Source: Taeniopygia guttata | Lineage: Eukaryota; Chordata; Aves; Passeriformes; Estrildidae | Assembly (NCBI RefSeq): GCF_048771995.1 | Contig: NC_133036.1 | Location: 19,813,001-19,877,000, forward strand | Direction: 5' to 3' | Length of the DNA stretch: 64,000 bases | Shown here: positions 1 to 13,981 of the stretch, piece by piece | How positions within the stretch are numbered: the stretch's first letter is position 1 | Layout: each line of letters opens with the position of its first letter | Position numbers and translations under genes: made by a program | Notes under the pieces: model-generated | Told to the model about the DNA's origin: nothing | The model's database searches: none | What the model saw: the letters and a program-made list of their open reading frames with translations, nothing else

Positions 1-159
1 TATGCAAAGGACTGGATTATTCAAACTGAACAAGGACAGACTTTCTCAGAGCTGAGGTTTATTTCCTTGATTGGCAAGAGATTTGTATGTATGTGAAAAT
101 AAGTTATAATTTACCAGCTCTCAGTGTTCTGTGTGATCCATATTTGTTTTTTTCTTTAG

Positions 160-276
160 ATAATGCTGCAAGTGAAGGTGTCTTGGCTAGTTTCTTTAAC
201 AGTCTCTTGAGCAAAAAGACTGGCTCTCCTGGAAGTCCTGGTGCTGGAGGAGTGCAAAGCACAGCCAAGAAATCAG
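160..276 (+). CDS. DYNC1LI2: DYNC1LI2, penultimate coding exon (adaptor-binding helix 1)
   Basis: This exon encodes part of the C-terminal tail of cytoplasmic dynein 1 light intermediate chain 2, the subunit that couples the dynein motor to activating adaptors. A pyrimidine-rich tract and AG precede the exon at 158-159, and a GTATTT donor follows at 277. The exon begins at the second base of a codon and ends at phase 1. The translation contains [17 protein letters not shown], followed by a Gly/Ser/Pro linker [10 protein letters not shown] and VQSTAKKS. In the LIC family the amphipathic [13 protein letters not shown] helix with its FF pair binds BICD, Hook and Spindly type adaptors (family knowledge). 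VQSTAKKS and the downstream exon fit the LIC2 paralogue better than LIC1. All upstream exons, including the Ras-like domain, are outside the window. Confidence 0.95.
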
Positions 277-3200
277 GTATTTGGCTTGTTATTGCAACTT
301 GCTTTTAAATAGTTAATTTGGCTCCTTGGTTCCTGGGTACGTGTCTCTTACACTGGTCAGGAAAGTGACAGACCTTGACAGATGACAGTACCAAAATGTC
401 TGTAAAAGAAGAACTTTTACTGCAGCATCACAACTCCAGGGCTTCTTTTAAATTCTGTTGATTCTTAGAGTGATGTTGCACTGCTGGGATTTCAGTGACA
501 TTTGAGTCTTGAGCCTATGCTGAAAGTGCTGATTTATTTTTCAACTTCAGAATTCCTTCCTTTTTTTCCTTGATGCTTTGCTGCTGCAAAGGAGATGCAG
601 TTTTTTGGGTTTGGGCTGGAGTTCACAGTGAAACTACTGAAATCTCCCCAGAGTTCAAGTTGAAATGAATCACTGCTTGTGACAGCTTGAAATTGTTCAC
701 TCATTAATTATTTAGTATTTTATTGCTATCCAACACAGCTGGTAACACTGACAAATGGGTGCCTTCTGTGTATGTGCTGTGAGTGCACTGTGGGAGATCC
801 TTGCTGATAAATAATGCGACAGTTCAGTGAAAATGAAAGAAAACTGTCAGAGTGGTTGGTACCTACCCAGACCTTGGTGGTGCAAAATGCATTGTCTACC
901 TGACAGATGGAATTTACTGCTTTGATTCTTTGTTTCTGTTTAATACTGGCATTCCCATCACATTGAATGTTCAGGAGCTTTCCTTCCAGAATTCTTTTAC
1001 TATTAAATTATTGATAGATACACTACTTCTGATCCCAAGCTTGTGCGATCTTGTGGGTATTAATGGTGATGCCAAACCCACAGTTCCTCACACTGAGAGG
1101 GGAAGGTAAAACCCAGACATCCTGAACTGGAAGTGAGAAATATCTGCTCCCAGCCACACTGATGGTTCTGTCAGTCAGAGAGCCAAGGCAGTTGGAGTCT
1201 GGGTATTTTTTAATTTCTTTTTAACTGGGAAGGTTTATATATGACATTTCATGTTCTAAAAGCTCAAAAATACTTAGGATTGGACTTAAAACAAGTCAGG
1301 TGTGATTTTTGTGTGTTTTGTTTCAGCATGATGAATCCTGTAAATTTGTCTTTATTATTATTTCCATAATATTGTTTCCATGTTATAAAACCACTGAACT
1401 AATTCTTTCATAATTCAGAATGCCCTCTTCAGTTAAACACTGAAAGGTATCCCCTGCTCCATTAAATGCAGCCTCATGTTTTATTCACAAAGTCAAACTT
1501 TTATAGAAATAGAACTGGAAATACTTTTAGGTGTTACTTCATCCATGCTTTCTATATGAAGTGAAGTCAGGTAGTACCTGAGTAGTGATTAAAAAATCAA
1601 ACAAACTCAGAAATAAAAGCTGTAATGTCACATTTCCGGGAAGCCTATTCCAGTACTTAATTTCTCAGTTACTCTTTTCCCTTGCCCAGTGTTTCTGAAT
1701 CCCAGTACTCTTGGTCTTGTTTGGGTGGCAGTGGAGCTCAGTGTAGCCCCTTTGTGTTTGCAGCAGTGTCTGGGTTTGAAAGCTGCTCTGCCTGTGACTT
1801 GTGTGTGGCCTGCAAGAACAGCCTTGTGTGCAGATGTGTTGTTTGGCTGTGACAGTTCTGTCCCCCGGCACTCTGCTCACCCCGTTTGCCTTGTGCTCAG
1901 AAACAGCTGGAGGTGAGACAAGGCACTGCCTGCCCTGGGAAGGGCTGAGCTGATCTGTGCTACAGATGTGTTCTGTTCACATCTCTCAGGGGGACATGGG
2001 GTTGATTTCATCTGTGTGACGCTGAGCAGGAGTTTTTTATAACAATTCAACCAGTTTTAAGACATTTTCTGCCTCCTGGTAGGAAGGTTTCTAGTCAGTA
2101 TCAAATTCAGTGTCTCAAAAGCTTGTGTGTTTGCTTAATAATTGTTTTCCATTCTATCATCATGCATCACTTTGGTGATTTGTGTAAATAACTTTTTCCC
2201 CAATCTTATCTTTCCAAATCCTTTGTTGTCTCTTCAGGCACACTTACCTACATATCTATCTTTTCAACAGTGGAACAGGGTAGATTGCTGAATAAAAGTA
2301 CTGACAAGTGCTATGGATAACTAATAGGTAATTTTATGAATTAAAATCCATTAATTTTCTGTGAAATATCAAGGTTTGTTTTTTTTTTTTAAGTTTATTT
2401 CTGTGAAGGTGATGCGAGATGTGATATCGACCACTTCTGCCTTCTTCACAAGACCTGTTATCCTTTCATAGAAATGTGGGTGGCTTGGCAGAACTTGTCA
2501 GGACAGACCCTCTTGGTTGTTGGGCTGGTAGACTGTTCTGAGCACCTAAAACATAACTGGATTTTCTGGAAAACTGCTAAACTAGTCTGTAATGGGTTTC
2601 AGTCTTCTAGCATACTCTGTGCCTTCCAGGACTTTTCAAAGATAACAAGCTTTTCTTTTCCTTTTTTTTTTTCCTTGTGTCAGCATTAACTTCTAATTGG
2701 AATAGATAATTTCTGTTGTAGAGATGATATAATTGTCTCTATAATTTCTATATAATTGTCTCTGTAATTGTCTTCTATAATTTCTAATGTAGAGACAGCA
2801 ATCATACATCCTTCCTTAACTTCTTTGATTTTGATAGACTAAATTAGACAAGTTCTCTTCTGGCCTCCTTCTAGAGCCTGAGCTCTGTTTTCCCCACTAG
2901 TTTCTTGATTAGTTCCCATCATTGGCTTATTCTTGTCCTGGACAAGAATGATCAGAATATTGTACTGAGCTCTGCAGATCTACCTCGTAGTGCCTGCTCC
3001 AGCAGTTCTCTTTCTTGGATGGAAGTGCTTCTCCTGAAGGATCTCAAGGGTGGTTTTTCTTGGCTACATTGAGTTGGCAGCTCCTATTCATTTCCTTGCT
3101 TTAGGAGCAGAGCAGCTGGCTTTCACTCACAGGAAAAACTGCCTGTTCTTGTCACCTGCTGCACTCACATGAACCCGTCTAAGATTAAACTGTGCTGAGA

Positions 3201-5441
3201 AGGTAAGGGCTCCTCATGCTGCTCCCTGAAAAGCTCTTGTTGGGCTTGTGAGGTACCTGCTGCTGGTGAGAGTAGAAGAGATAACATGTTCCTTTGTGGA
3301 AGAGTTGAGCAAAACATCTTGGAGAAAGCATTATTTCCAGCAGCATCCTCTGTGTGAGTGAATGTGCTAAAATTATCTTTGTAAGCGTCTCAAATTTCTG
3401 AACTGTTTAAAGAGCCTGGTGTTTTCAGAAGGTTGATGACAAAAATATTTAAAAAGACCATCTGTTTCTCTCATAGCTAAGTATAGCCTGAGGTTGAAAT
3501 GTTGAGATTCTGTCCCATGATGAGAGTGACATTGTGGGTCTCAACAATACTGGTCAGGCTCATTGATGGATTAGTTTCTACTGTGACAGTTCTTACCTGA
3601 GAAAAATCTCTTCTGGGCAGCGTCGTGTCCATTTTTCCTGCTGTGCAGTGCTTCTTGTTTGCCTTTGTTTCTGAACTCTCTTTGATGTCTAGAACGTGAT
3701 CTTTCAAAAAACTTAAATTGGTTATTTCTGTGGTGGATTATTTTTCTACATCTGAACTTCTATAGTCTCACAGTTATTTCATTTATATTCACAAGAAGAT
3801 TCTGGCAGATTCTAAGGCTGTCTTTCCTCTCTATTCCCATACAGAGGATAAAGAACTCAGGTTCCCTGCTCTCACTCTGATTGAGGAAGCAGAATTCATT
3901 GTACAGAACTAGGGGCATGGAATTGTCCAGTATACCTCTCACTGAATGAGGCCATCACTCCTCGAAAATTTGTAGGGAAACTGAAAGCAAGTGTCACTCT
4001 CATTCATAATAGAGGGGAAACTTTTATTTTCTTAAAAACAGCTCCCTGTATTTCTTCTTTGGAAGGTGCTCCCTGTGGTGGTAAAGGGGAGTGTATTCCC
4101 CTGCACTGGGAGAGTTTTTCCTGTCCACATGGGGTATTTGCAGGACACTGCTTGGGGTTATTTTGGAGCCCTAAGGAGCCAGTACATCCAGCATAAAAAA
4201 CAGTCATCGTTTTTGTTTAGATCTGCTCTTATTTAAGTGAGGATTTTGTGTCGCCTTTATTGTTTTAGAGTTTAGGCTTTTTCAACTCCCGGTCTACACG
4301 TGAAGTGTTTTGTATTTTAAGTTCCATTACAGTACATTAATTAATGTACTAACTCCTAAATTTTGCTTTAATACTTCTACTTTGAGTAGATGCTGCGTAG
4401 AGTGCTGTGGCTTATGACTAGTGCGTAGGACTAAAACCTTCCTAGTAATTAAAGGTACCTTTTAAACTTGGTTATGTCTTTGTACTTTGGAAAAAAACCC
4501 TTGAATCTCTACCAGTCAAATCTTGCCTTTTTAATGTTTTCAGCATGTACCCTGGAAAAATCCACATAATATTTCACACACATTTGAGCTGGAAAACAGA
4601 TGCTTGTTAAATTCTTTGGCTATGTAAGGAAGCTGTACATGGTTATATAATATACTTTTTGTCTAAAAATGTAGCTTTTTAATCTTAAATGCTTGTATGA
4701 GCCCATGCATTAGGATATATTGTTCAGTTTTGGTGATGAATTTGTCTGTGGGTTTATAATTTTCAGAAACACTGAAGTAAGCTGATGGTTCAGTTCGGGA
4801 ATTGCTAAAAAGTTCAGAGTCTAATATAGAAATTTAAGATATGCCTTTCCATGTAATACTACAGTGTGTCTGGTTCCAATTGAAGAAGTGCTTTGAAATG
4901 CCTGCTTGGAGATATTACATGAGTATGCAATTATTGTCCCCCTTTTAAGGGAAGTGTTGGCTGCAGATATGAGAGTTCTTCCTGTTACTTGTTTCATATT
5001 CAAATGCAGTGGGTACAAGTACGACCAAATAAATGGGATTTCTTTTTTTAGCAGGTGTCCTGCATACCTTGTGCTTAAAAGTTTGGTTAAATAAAGTCCT
5101 TGCTATCAATGCCAATAATAGAATTGTGTATGGTTGATTTTTAAGGAAGATTCTAAATATAGTTATTTTTAAATTTTACTATAAACATATCACTGGTGGT
5201 GGTGTGTTTTTTCCTGGTGTGTAGTTCAGCTTTTCATCTCTTTAAAGTGAACCAAACCTGAGTATCAGATTGACACAAAAAATACCCTGCATTGTGCCAG
5301 GCTCTGTGGCCTTGGGCAGGTGGTAATATAATGAGAAATAAATAATATATTGTCATCTAAAGGTGATTTATTGAACACTTGTGCTTCTTGGTTAAAACAT
5401 TTCATTGAAACTCAATTTCTTTGTGTTCTTTTTCTCTCCAG
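277..5441 (+). other. DYNC1LI2: DYNC1LI2 last intron
   Basis: This is a phase-1 intron of 5,165 bp between the last two coding exons. The donor is GTATTT, weaker than consensus, and the acceptor is TTTTTCTCTCCAG. I see no exon-like reading frame with splice sites inside it. It contains a short AT-rich imperfect repeat near 2726-2785 and AATAAA hexamers on the coding strand at 2291 and 5090. The rest is ordinary unique-looking intronic sequence. Confidence 0.85.
2726..2785. repeat. AT-rich imperfect tandem repeat in intron
   Basis: Short blocks of the form ATAATTGTCTCT and ATAATTTCTA alternate several times with variable spacing. This is a small degenerate tandem repeat or low-complexity patch inside the last DYNC1LI2 intron. 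No function can be assigned. Confidence 0.5.
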
Positions 5442-5548
5442 GACAAAAGACAGTTTTGGCAAATGCTCAGGAGGAGCTGGACAGGATCACTCGCAAGCCT
5501 GACCCCATGGTAACAACAAACTCTCCTCCAACAGAGAACGAAGCTTGA
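5442..5548 (+). CDS. DYNC1LI2: DYNC1LI2, last coding exon (C-terminus)
   Basis: This exon completes the glycine codon split by the intron and encodes [19 protein letters not shown], then [16 protein letters not shown] and a TGA at 5546-5548. Human LIC2, as remembered, ends GQKTVLSNVQEELDRMTRK... and finishes STENEA, so paralogue and orientation are clear. The segment [14 protein letters not shown] corresponds to the second short tail helix of dynein LICs, which contributes to adaptor contacts (family knowledge). The tail is slightly longer than the human one just before ENEA ([11 protein letters not shown]). The acceptor AG is at 5440-5441. Confidence 0.96.
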
Positions 5549-8435
5549 TGGGCAGAACAATGCTTATATAAATGACCAAATAATTATGTATAGTGATCTG
5601 ATAAGACCAGGAATTTTCTGCTATGGCAGATGCTATCAGTTTTCTTGGGGCAGGGGGAATGAGCTTACTACATCATTGCCTTGTCCCAGTAAAAAGTGCA
5701 CATTCAGGAAGTTTGCATATAAAATCCCTCTGTATAAGATAACCATTTAGAGTTTATATAGGGCAATTCTTTTGGTTTGGAGGTAAAGCAGGTGCAGCTG
5801 CGTTTCCTGTTGTGAAGAAAAGCAAAATGGAGAAGCAAAATGGAGAATTCTCTTAAAAGTACTACTGACTGCACACAAGGCAAGGAAGAGAACTGAAACC
5901 TTCTTTCAGAGCTTCTGGAATTGGCTACTTGTATGTTTGCAATACATTATATTCTTGGAGTGGTGGTGGTGGAACAGCATTAACTGGGGGAAAGAAGCCA
6001 AGGTGGGGAATGGAGCCCTAAAAGGGGAAACGGATTTGGGACAGCAAGAAACCAGAATGTTGGATTGACTGGAGAGGAGCAATGTTGTCAAATCCTGTGT
6101 TTCACAGGAGGTAAATAGTCACTGTTTTTAAAAGACTACTTTACATTGGAGAATTCCAGGCCAAACACTAAGAACCATGGGAATTTATTCTTGTTATAAA
6201 TCTTGTTTTAGTTTTTAAAGAAGTCTTAAGAGTGTGGATGCCCTTTCTGGTGTAGCTGATAAAGGGAGAAACTAAACTTGTTTAGCTCCAAGTGCCTGGC
6301 ACAGTATGTGATGTGTCTTTAGAAGGTGCTTGAACTTATTGTGCACTGTAGTACAAACAGTCACTGTTTGGTTTTATTTGAAAAACAGTAGTTTTGGCAA
6401 TTTGTATTTAATTTTAAATCCTGTTTTCTGATAGCTTCTGCCTTTTTTATGCAAGAGGCTGGCCTATGAAGAATGGTGGGTGACAGATCATTTTCCCATA
6501 ATGAAATGTGCTACAGAACACTCTCAGTATTTTTCTTTCTTACTTTTTTGTAACTAAATATTAGCTACCAAGCTAAAATGGATTCCTGCCTTACACCTAT
6601 GGAGGTTTTTAAAAAAAACTTTCAAGGCTCTAGTTCCAACCACATCTGCTGCAGGTGCAGCCAACTCCAAATTCTGAAGGTAACCTAAAAAGTATGAATG
6701 TGTACACAACGGACATCCTGAAGAAGTTGTTTTGTGTTTTCTTTCATGTAGCATTTCATTTGGAAAGATGGGTTGTGGTTGTCCCCGTTGCTCTAAGGGA
6801 GCCCTGTCCATGGTCACATAAACCCTCATTCTGTACAAACAAACACAGCTGCAGTGGTTACTGAAATGGCACTTTGATTTTATACACGGTATGCTTGTTT
6901 TACATGGACACACTACCAGAAATTAAAAATACCAAGCATATTCTGTGCTCTTAATGCTGAAGGGAAAAACCACAATTTGAATTATACAGAGTTTACTTTT
7001 TATTGATATGAACTTGTTGTACTAAATCTGATGTCTGGATATTACTTCCCTAATATATATTGTTACTTAAAGATACAGAATTAGACTGACCACTAACACA
7101 GTGCTGGGTGTTAACCTCAACTCCTATGTTACAGCAAGAGGCTGTTCGTGTGAGTCTGTCTAGACATTTAGAAAGCTAAGGGTATTTACTTGCCTCTTTG
7201 ACAAACATTATCATGAGTATGTTACTTGTGACAGTTTTTATGTTGAAAATATTCTTTTTTTTATTATTTTTTTCCTTTTTTTTTTTTTACTTTTTTAAGA
7301 AATGGTATGACCTGAAGTTATACAGTTGTCTAGATAACAGACTAAGACTGTGGCTGGTTGATGGTGATGTGGATGCACTTTCTGGTGTAATGGGTGCCAG
7401 TTGCAAGTTCCCACACCAGAAATAATTACACACTGTCCTCCTGACACTAAGAAGTGAGATTGGCGACTAAACCACCAAAAATTGGACAGGAAAACTGAAG
7501 TGTGTGATTGTAATGGCATAGTTTGAAAACTTTAGTCTGAAACTGCCTTTTTTGTCATCTAACCTGATAAGCACTTTTCTAGCAATATGGCTAAAACTTA
7601 CAATTTAAGTATATTCCAGATGTATAAAAATGTTGAGTATACTAAAACTGATCAAAACTGTTACTGCGTGATAACTTACCAGCTTTGAAGAAAGATAAAA
7701 CAGGGACAGATTTCCAGTTTCTAATTGCAAGTGAATGCTCCTAGTTTACTGAAGAGACGTGTTAAGTAATGTAGCATCCTGTGGGTGCCAAAGCCTGCTG
7801 ACTTTGGTGAGCTGCACAGTTGTTATTCTGGTGTCTTCAAGCATTGGAACCAAAGGCCAAATGCAAACAGCCTTTACATTTTCAAGTGAAACTTCATTTT
7901 ATTTGCAGATACACTTGTATGGTAGACTGTTTAAACTATTATATGCCTATATTTATATGCATTATAGTGACTGCATCTACTGTTCATGTTTAAACAAAGA
8001 AAACAAAAGATGAAAGCATTCAACTTGAAGCAAATAGAAAACTTTAAAGATTGGCCCTCCATAAAAATGCTGTGGTTATGCTGCTTGATTTTAAGTTTGC
8101 ACTTTTTTTATTGGCATTTTAAAAAAATCCTGTTTAAACTGAACAGAATTTTGTATTTTATTTAATTTAACTACGTTGAAAGTGACTGCTCTGTACATCG
8201 TGAACTTAACAATATACATGCTGTAAATGAAAGTTCACTGTCCTGTATACTAAGTTTATTGGTTTTACTTCCAACTTACAATTAGGACTGCAAATGTATG
8301 AAACAAACCTTAGTCCACTTGTATGGCTTTAACCAGGTGCAGTATGCAGTCATGTGGAACCTTGCTTTCTAGTGCTGGCAAAACGAGGACGTCTTTAATT
8401 ACTGGCTTCAATAAACATGAATCCAGACTGCTTTC
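5549..8435 (+). other. DYNC1LI2: DYNC1LI2 3'UTR
   Basis: About 2.9 kb of AT-rich sequence follows the DYNC1LI2 stop, without further coding potential. It includes U-rich stretches (for example near 7250-7295) and AU-rich patches (near 8100-8170). The proposed end follows the AATAAA at 8410-8415. After that point base composition rises abruptly in GC and the AT-rich UTR character is lost. The exact cleavage site is inferred. Confidence 0.75.
8410..8415 (+). terminator. DYNC1LI2: DYNC1LI2 poly(A) signal
   Basis: A canonical AATAAA lies about 2.86 kb after the stop codon and is followed by a T/G-containing stretch (CTTTCTGCCGTGCTTTTGAC) that could serve as the downstream element. It is the last hexamer before composition changes, so it is the most likely main 3' end. 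Confidence 0.75.
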
Positions 8436-11400
8436 TGCCGTGCTTTTGACTGGGAGATGCCCTCCTGGAGCTGTTTGTGTGGGAGCAGGGTGTGGGTGAG
8501 CTCTGTGAGCAGGAGGAGCAGGTTGGCTGTGAGCTGTGTCCCTGGGTTAGTGACACTGCCAGGCAGGGGCTTGGCCCAGCCCCTACCAGTGCCAGTCCTC
8601 TGGAGCTGGATCTGTGTCCTGTGCCAGTTGGGCAGAGCTGTGCTTGTGGCAGCTCACAGCACTACTGCTTTGGTACAAAATAATGTATTTCATGGGCCTG
8701 GGGAGACAGCTGTGTGCTTCACCAGATATATTTTGTGGAATACTGTTCCCAAGCACAGCACTGATCCTGAATTAGCAGGATTCAAATCCAGGCTATGGGA
8801 AGTTTAAGGAGTGAATTGCTGGAGTGTTGAAAATTCCTCTTGTCTGCCAATAATCAAGTATTCTCACTTGGCTGGGTGTAAGAGCTTCCCAGTCACCACG
8901 GAAGGAGTGGGCATTTAATTAGGATTCTGCTGCTTGTTTTCATTGTTTGTTTCATTTCATATCAACTGGATGTCTCTGTTTCCCTGCACAGATTAAAGCT
9001 CTAGGTATGAATGTTGAGTCACCCTGCCTCTGAAATATAAATCAGCTAAGCTTTGGCTTTCTGGAATATGACTTCTCCAGAAGGGAATCCTTATGAGGCC
9101 ATGAAACAATTATCATGTTAGAATTGCCATCATTTTCATTAGCTCATTATTGTGACTAATCAATTTTAGCCCTTTAAGATGGGCTTTAGAAAATATTTTT
9201 GAGTATATTAAGAGAATTATATTTATGATATGATATGATATTAGTTTGGGACAAAACCAAGTGAAGACTTTATCTCAGATGAGGTGAAGTTGAAAATGAC
9301 TTTGGAAAAATGGTGACAGCAGATGGAAGTCAAGAACCTCTTACATTTACTTTGCTGCTCTTCAACTGTAATTTATTCTTTTTTCAAAGCAAAATGTCCC
9401 CACGTTAGGGGAAAAAAAATGGGATAATAAGGCTCTGGTGCAGAAGAATCTTTCTGAAGGCTGCTTTAAGCTTTCTAAGCTGTTCTTAGAAGAGTCTTTC
9501 ACTGCCTGTGCTGTTCCAAATGGGTGGCATTAACCCTTCTGGCTTTTCAGGTGTGGCAGGGTTTTGTTAGAGTATGAACTGCTTAGCTGAGAACCTCTGC
9601 TTGAACAAAACAGTGAATTTCTGAGTCATTGCAGTTCAAATACCTGCATAGGAGAAGCTGGGGGTTAAGACTTTACCAATGACCTGAAGGAGACTCTGCT
9701 TATCTGGGTCTGTGTTTAGAGCAGAATGGACTGTTTAGTACCAAATCCAAACTTGTCTGTTTTATGGTCTTTTTCATTTAAAAATAATAATATATTCATA
9801 GGATAGACACGGTTTAATTCCAAAGGCACTCTTCTGCTGGAATTCAGTTTCCCTTCAAGGAATTGACATTAAAATTCTAATGTGACATGCTACAGCCTTT
9901 GTAATAATTAGCTTCTCCTTCACCGACCCACTTAGATTGTGTGGAGTAGACAAGAAGCACAAATAATGACAAAAGCCAACAGTCAGAGCTGCTGTTTTGA
10001 GATACTGCTGGCTCCCGTGAGATTCCTGCACCCCTGTAAGTGTTTATCAGCAGCTCCACGGAATGGGCACTGCAGGCTGTGGTGAGCATGGGATGGGATC
10101 CAGTGGGATTTCTGCTTCCTGGAAGAGTGAAAGGAAGCGATTTGTGCTTCCACATGTACCTCAGTGAAATTCAAGCGTTTAGAGAAAAGCTCAAGGAGTT
10201 TTCTCAAATGAAGTTCTTGACAAGTGGTAGTATAAATATGCTGTTATAATGCTTCCAAATTAGGCATGTCTCCAAAGACCTGAAGGATGGGGCACCTAAT
10301 TCTGTTTCACCTGCCTTAAAATAATAAAAAGGCTTGCAGTTGTGTCATCCAACATGATAAGCACCATGACATTAGCACCGTGTTGCAGTATCAGCAGCGC
10401 AGCTGTGTCTCCTGCCCAGTGCAGCAGTGCCCCAGCAGTGACTGATGCCAGCAGTGTGACCCGGCAGGGTGAGTGCATCTGGGGCACTGTCACCCTCTGA
10501 AAGAGCTGTGCAATCCCTGCTTGTTCCAGGAGTCAGAGCCCCAGGCTGCGAGTTCCTGGAGGGTTTTATGGGAAGCACATTAGTAATTACACGCAGGAGG
10601 TCTGTGAGATGATGTCAGAACCAAGGGAAGCAATTAATTTTCTCTGCTGCCTTTGGTAGCAGACTTTGTGCAGCAGAACCAACATTACGAGTAGTAACAC
10701 TTTATCTGAAGGAAAAGATCCTTCACTCCCCTTTCCCTGACATTTAATTACAATTATGTTTTGCTGAACATTTCTGGAGCTCAAATATTCCAAACCCAGG
10801 AGGTGGCAGGTGTGGTGGGATTGGTGCCTGAAGGTAACAATGCTGGGTATGCCTACAAAGGCACTGTCAAAAGGCAAAGGCACTGCTTGTCAGCTTCCTC
10901 AGTAATTCCTGTTTGGCAGATTATTTTTGTAATCCAAGTATCTTCTAAAGAGTGAGCTGCTGATTTTTCCCTAAAGAAAAACCATTTCATTCAGTTCTAT
11001 CTATTTTGTTAATATGAGTTAAGCTGTTCTTTCTGATTTCAAGTTTATTAAATTGACACTGGTTTGACTGGTATATTTCCTTCAGAACAAAAGCTGAAAT
11101 CGTGTCCTGCACTGAAAACCAACAGTTTTGTCTGTCCACAAGAAAGTTGAATTAACTTGCAAAAGCTGCCTTTGAAAAGTGTCATGAGTTTTCAGTACAT
11201 ACAATGTTTTGTATGTAACACGCAGTGTAGCTTTATAACATAAAAATGTCATCTTTAACTTGGGCTGGCCCAAAACAATCCTTCAAAACATGCCAGAAAT
11301 GGAGTTGCAACTACTCCAAGCATGTGCAAGGAAATATTGAAGCTGAGGAAAGAAAAATGTCTTTGTAGAGCTCTGGCAGTCACCTAACCAGTCTGACAGC

Positions 11401-13854
11401 ATTCCAATAGCCAAGGACCTGCCTTTTAGAGAGGGAGTGGAATGGACTTAATTGACAGAGGATGGATGGAGAGGGCTGCTGAGATCAGATCCGTTCTGTG
11501 TGTTGTCCATGGCCTCAGTGAGAGGGACTGCAGGACAGTGCTGTGCCCTGGGGGCACCAAATTAAAACCTCTCTTTCCCAGAGAAGGAAAATGAAGCACT
11601 TGGTATATTGATGATGCTCTGGAGATTATCAGAAAGTGAAGGGCTTCCAAATTTTCTGATCTTCTGAAAGAGTTCAGTTACTGTGCCTACAGGCAGAGAG
11701 GGAGAAGTAGGAGAGAATTCCATTTCATTAAAGACCAGCCACTGACTGCACGGAAAATCTCTTGAATGCAAAATAAAGGCAGAAGTCCTGGAGGGAGAGC
11801 TCTGGGCACTTCTAACCAAACCCACAAGTGGCTCTTTCTCGCTGAGTTGTGGAGGTCAGTGATGGAGCCCGACCTCCACAGATTGGCTCAAGTTTTGGTA
11901 AGAGTTGGGAGCTCCTGTGGTGATGGGCTGGGTTGGAAACAAGCAATGGAATATCAGCCTTTGATCTGTGCAAGAGATGGGGGCTACTGAATTAATGCTG
12001 GCATTTGTTTATGCTGTGAACCTGAATTGTTACTCCCAGGTTTGTTTTCCTGGGAAGAGCACACATGCCCCAGGACAACACTGGATTGTCAGCAGGTGAC
12101 TATAATTAGCTGTGCTTAACTGGCTAAATCAGGATGTTTTGACCAGTATCTTGCAATGCTGAGAAACTGTCAGGATCTGAAACATTAAAACCACAAAAGC
12201 CTGTCAAAATTTCTCACAAGTCACCTTTCAGCTGAACAGAAGTACAACCCAACTATTAAGAGAATGCTGTCATATTTAAAATATTTTTAGCATGGTGTCC
12301 ACTGCTTTTGCATTTGTGCTCTGTCCCGTTCTACCCCATCTTCAAAAATAACTTAAATCTTTGGCCAGTTTCAGTGAAATGAAAGCTCTCGCAGACAGCT
12401 GACTTAATCCCAGTTGCATGAAAATTAAGGGCTTGGTGGAGACGATAAATCCAAAGATTTCCTCTGCTTTAGGCAGGGATTGCCAAGGAAGTTTGGCTGG
12501 CTCCTAGGCGAGCCCAGCCAAACAAAGATCTGTGGTCTGCAGACACAGAACCTGGCGCAGCACTGGCTTCCTTCTGCTCTAGCAGTAGTTGGAGGACAGA
12601 AATGGGAGCTAAAGTGCTCCCTGTGCAAGGGGACCCTGGGAAGAGAAGAAAGCCTGCAAGGCATCGGGATTTATTAGTTCCTCTGTGTATGGCTGTGGAG
12701 AGCTGGGGCCATATGCCTACCTTGGGTTTATAGCCAGTGATGGAAGATTTGAAATTGTTTTTTCCTGTTGAAAAAAGGCAAAAAAGCCAAAACTTTCCCT
12801 TCCATGTAGAAGACCCATGTAACCAAAGAAATACTCTGTGAGGGAACGAGCTAGATGAACTGACTATCATATGGAGAAATTAGGTGCTGTTGCACAAGGG
12901 AATATTCTTTGAACTGCTGTTGCAGTTGCTGATGTTAGCAATCAGCTGCAGGTTAGCTGTAAGTAAAACAAATTCAGGAGGGTAATTAAAGAATGAACTT
13001 CTCTACCATGTGCAGTTCCCCAGGAGAAGTGCAGGGGACTGGCTGGGGTGTTGCATAACAACACACACAGGATTCAAGCAGTTGAGGTCAGTTGTTTTCG
13101 CTGGCCTGTTCCGTCTGTGGAAAGAAAGAATGTAGTGAGTGTACTTCATCTTTTTTTAAAGCCTGCTAAGGGGCCTTTAAAACTTTTCTTATAAAACATG
13201 GTTTATACAATTTTTTCATCCTTCCCTTCAGCTTCCCACTTCCTCAAAAAATAAACCCCAGCTCTTTCCCTCCAAGGTCTGCTGTACCCTGCGTGCTCCA
13301 TCACTTGCTATAAAACTTCTGCTTTTGCAGTGGCAGCATCCCTGTGTCCATGCAGAGACAACAAGAGTTTTCTGGCCTTCTGCTCTAGGTCTGTATGATT
13401 TTATGGTGTTATTGGAAGACCACTGCCTTCTTTCCCAGTGCAGGGCTTTTTTTCCCCTCGGTTCCCTGGATAAATGTAGTGCCATGAATAAAATAAACAC
13501 TGCTGTCAGTCTCTCTGCATATTTTTTCAGTGTGCTTCATTATACAGAATTCTTTCAAAAGAAATGTAACTCACAGTCTTGGCTGGTTCCCAGCACCATT
13601 AAAGGTCTGCTGGCACTTTTCTTAAGAATCTGGCATTTTGCTTCTCTTTTTTTATAGAAATTAATTTCACCTTCTGCTCTGTAGAATGTCTGCTGCCTTT
13701 TAGCCCAGCTGTGGCTGCACAGTAACCCCTGTCTGGCACTTGCAGATACCCTTAGAAGTTTTTGGAGGTGAAAGGAGCCAGTGACTTCTTCATTCACTAC
13801 CAAACTGGCCCAGTAGATGCTACAGACTGAGATGTCAGTCCCTAATCCTGGAGT

Positions 13855-13874
13855 AAAAAAAAAAAAAAAAAAAA
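13855..13874. repeat. Poly(A) run
   Basis: There are 20 consecutive A residues on the + strand. No retroposon body or target-site duplication was recognised next to it, so it is annotated only as a homopolymer. Confidence 0.9.
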
Positions 13875-13981
13875 GTTCTCTGAATGGCTCATTGTTAATA
13901 GCACATGAAGTCGTGTTCATGTGTGCAAGGTAAGGGTCTGACTGATCTGTTTGGCAGCGTTGCCTGTATCGGTTTTGTTTC

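Noticed and set aside
160-5548. Assignment of the first gene to DYNC1LI1
   Set aside because: The helix [13 protein letters not shown] is shared by both paralogues, but [14 protein letters not shown], the ENEA terminus and the CMTM3/CMTM4 neighbours point to DYNC1LI2.
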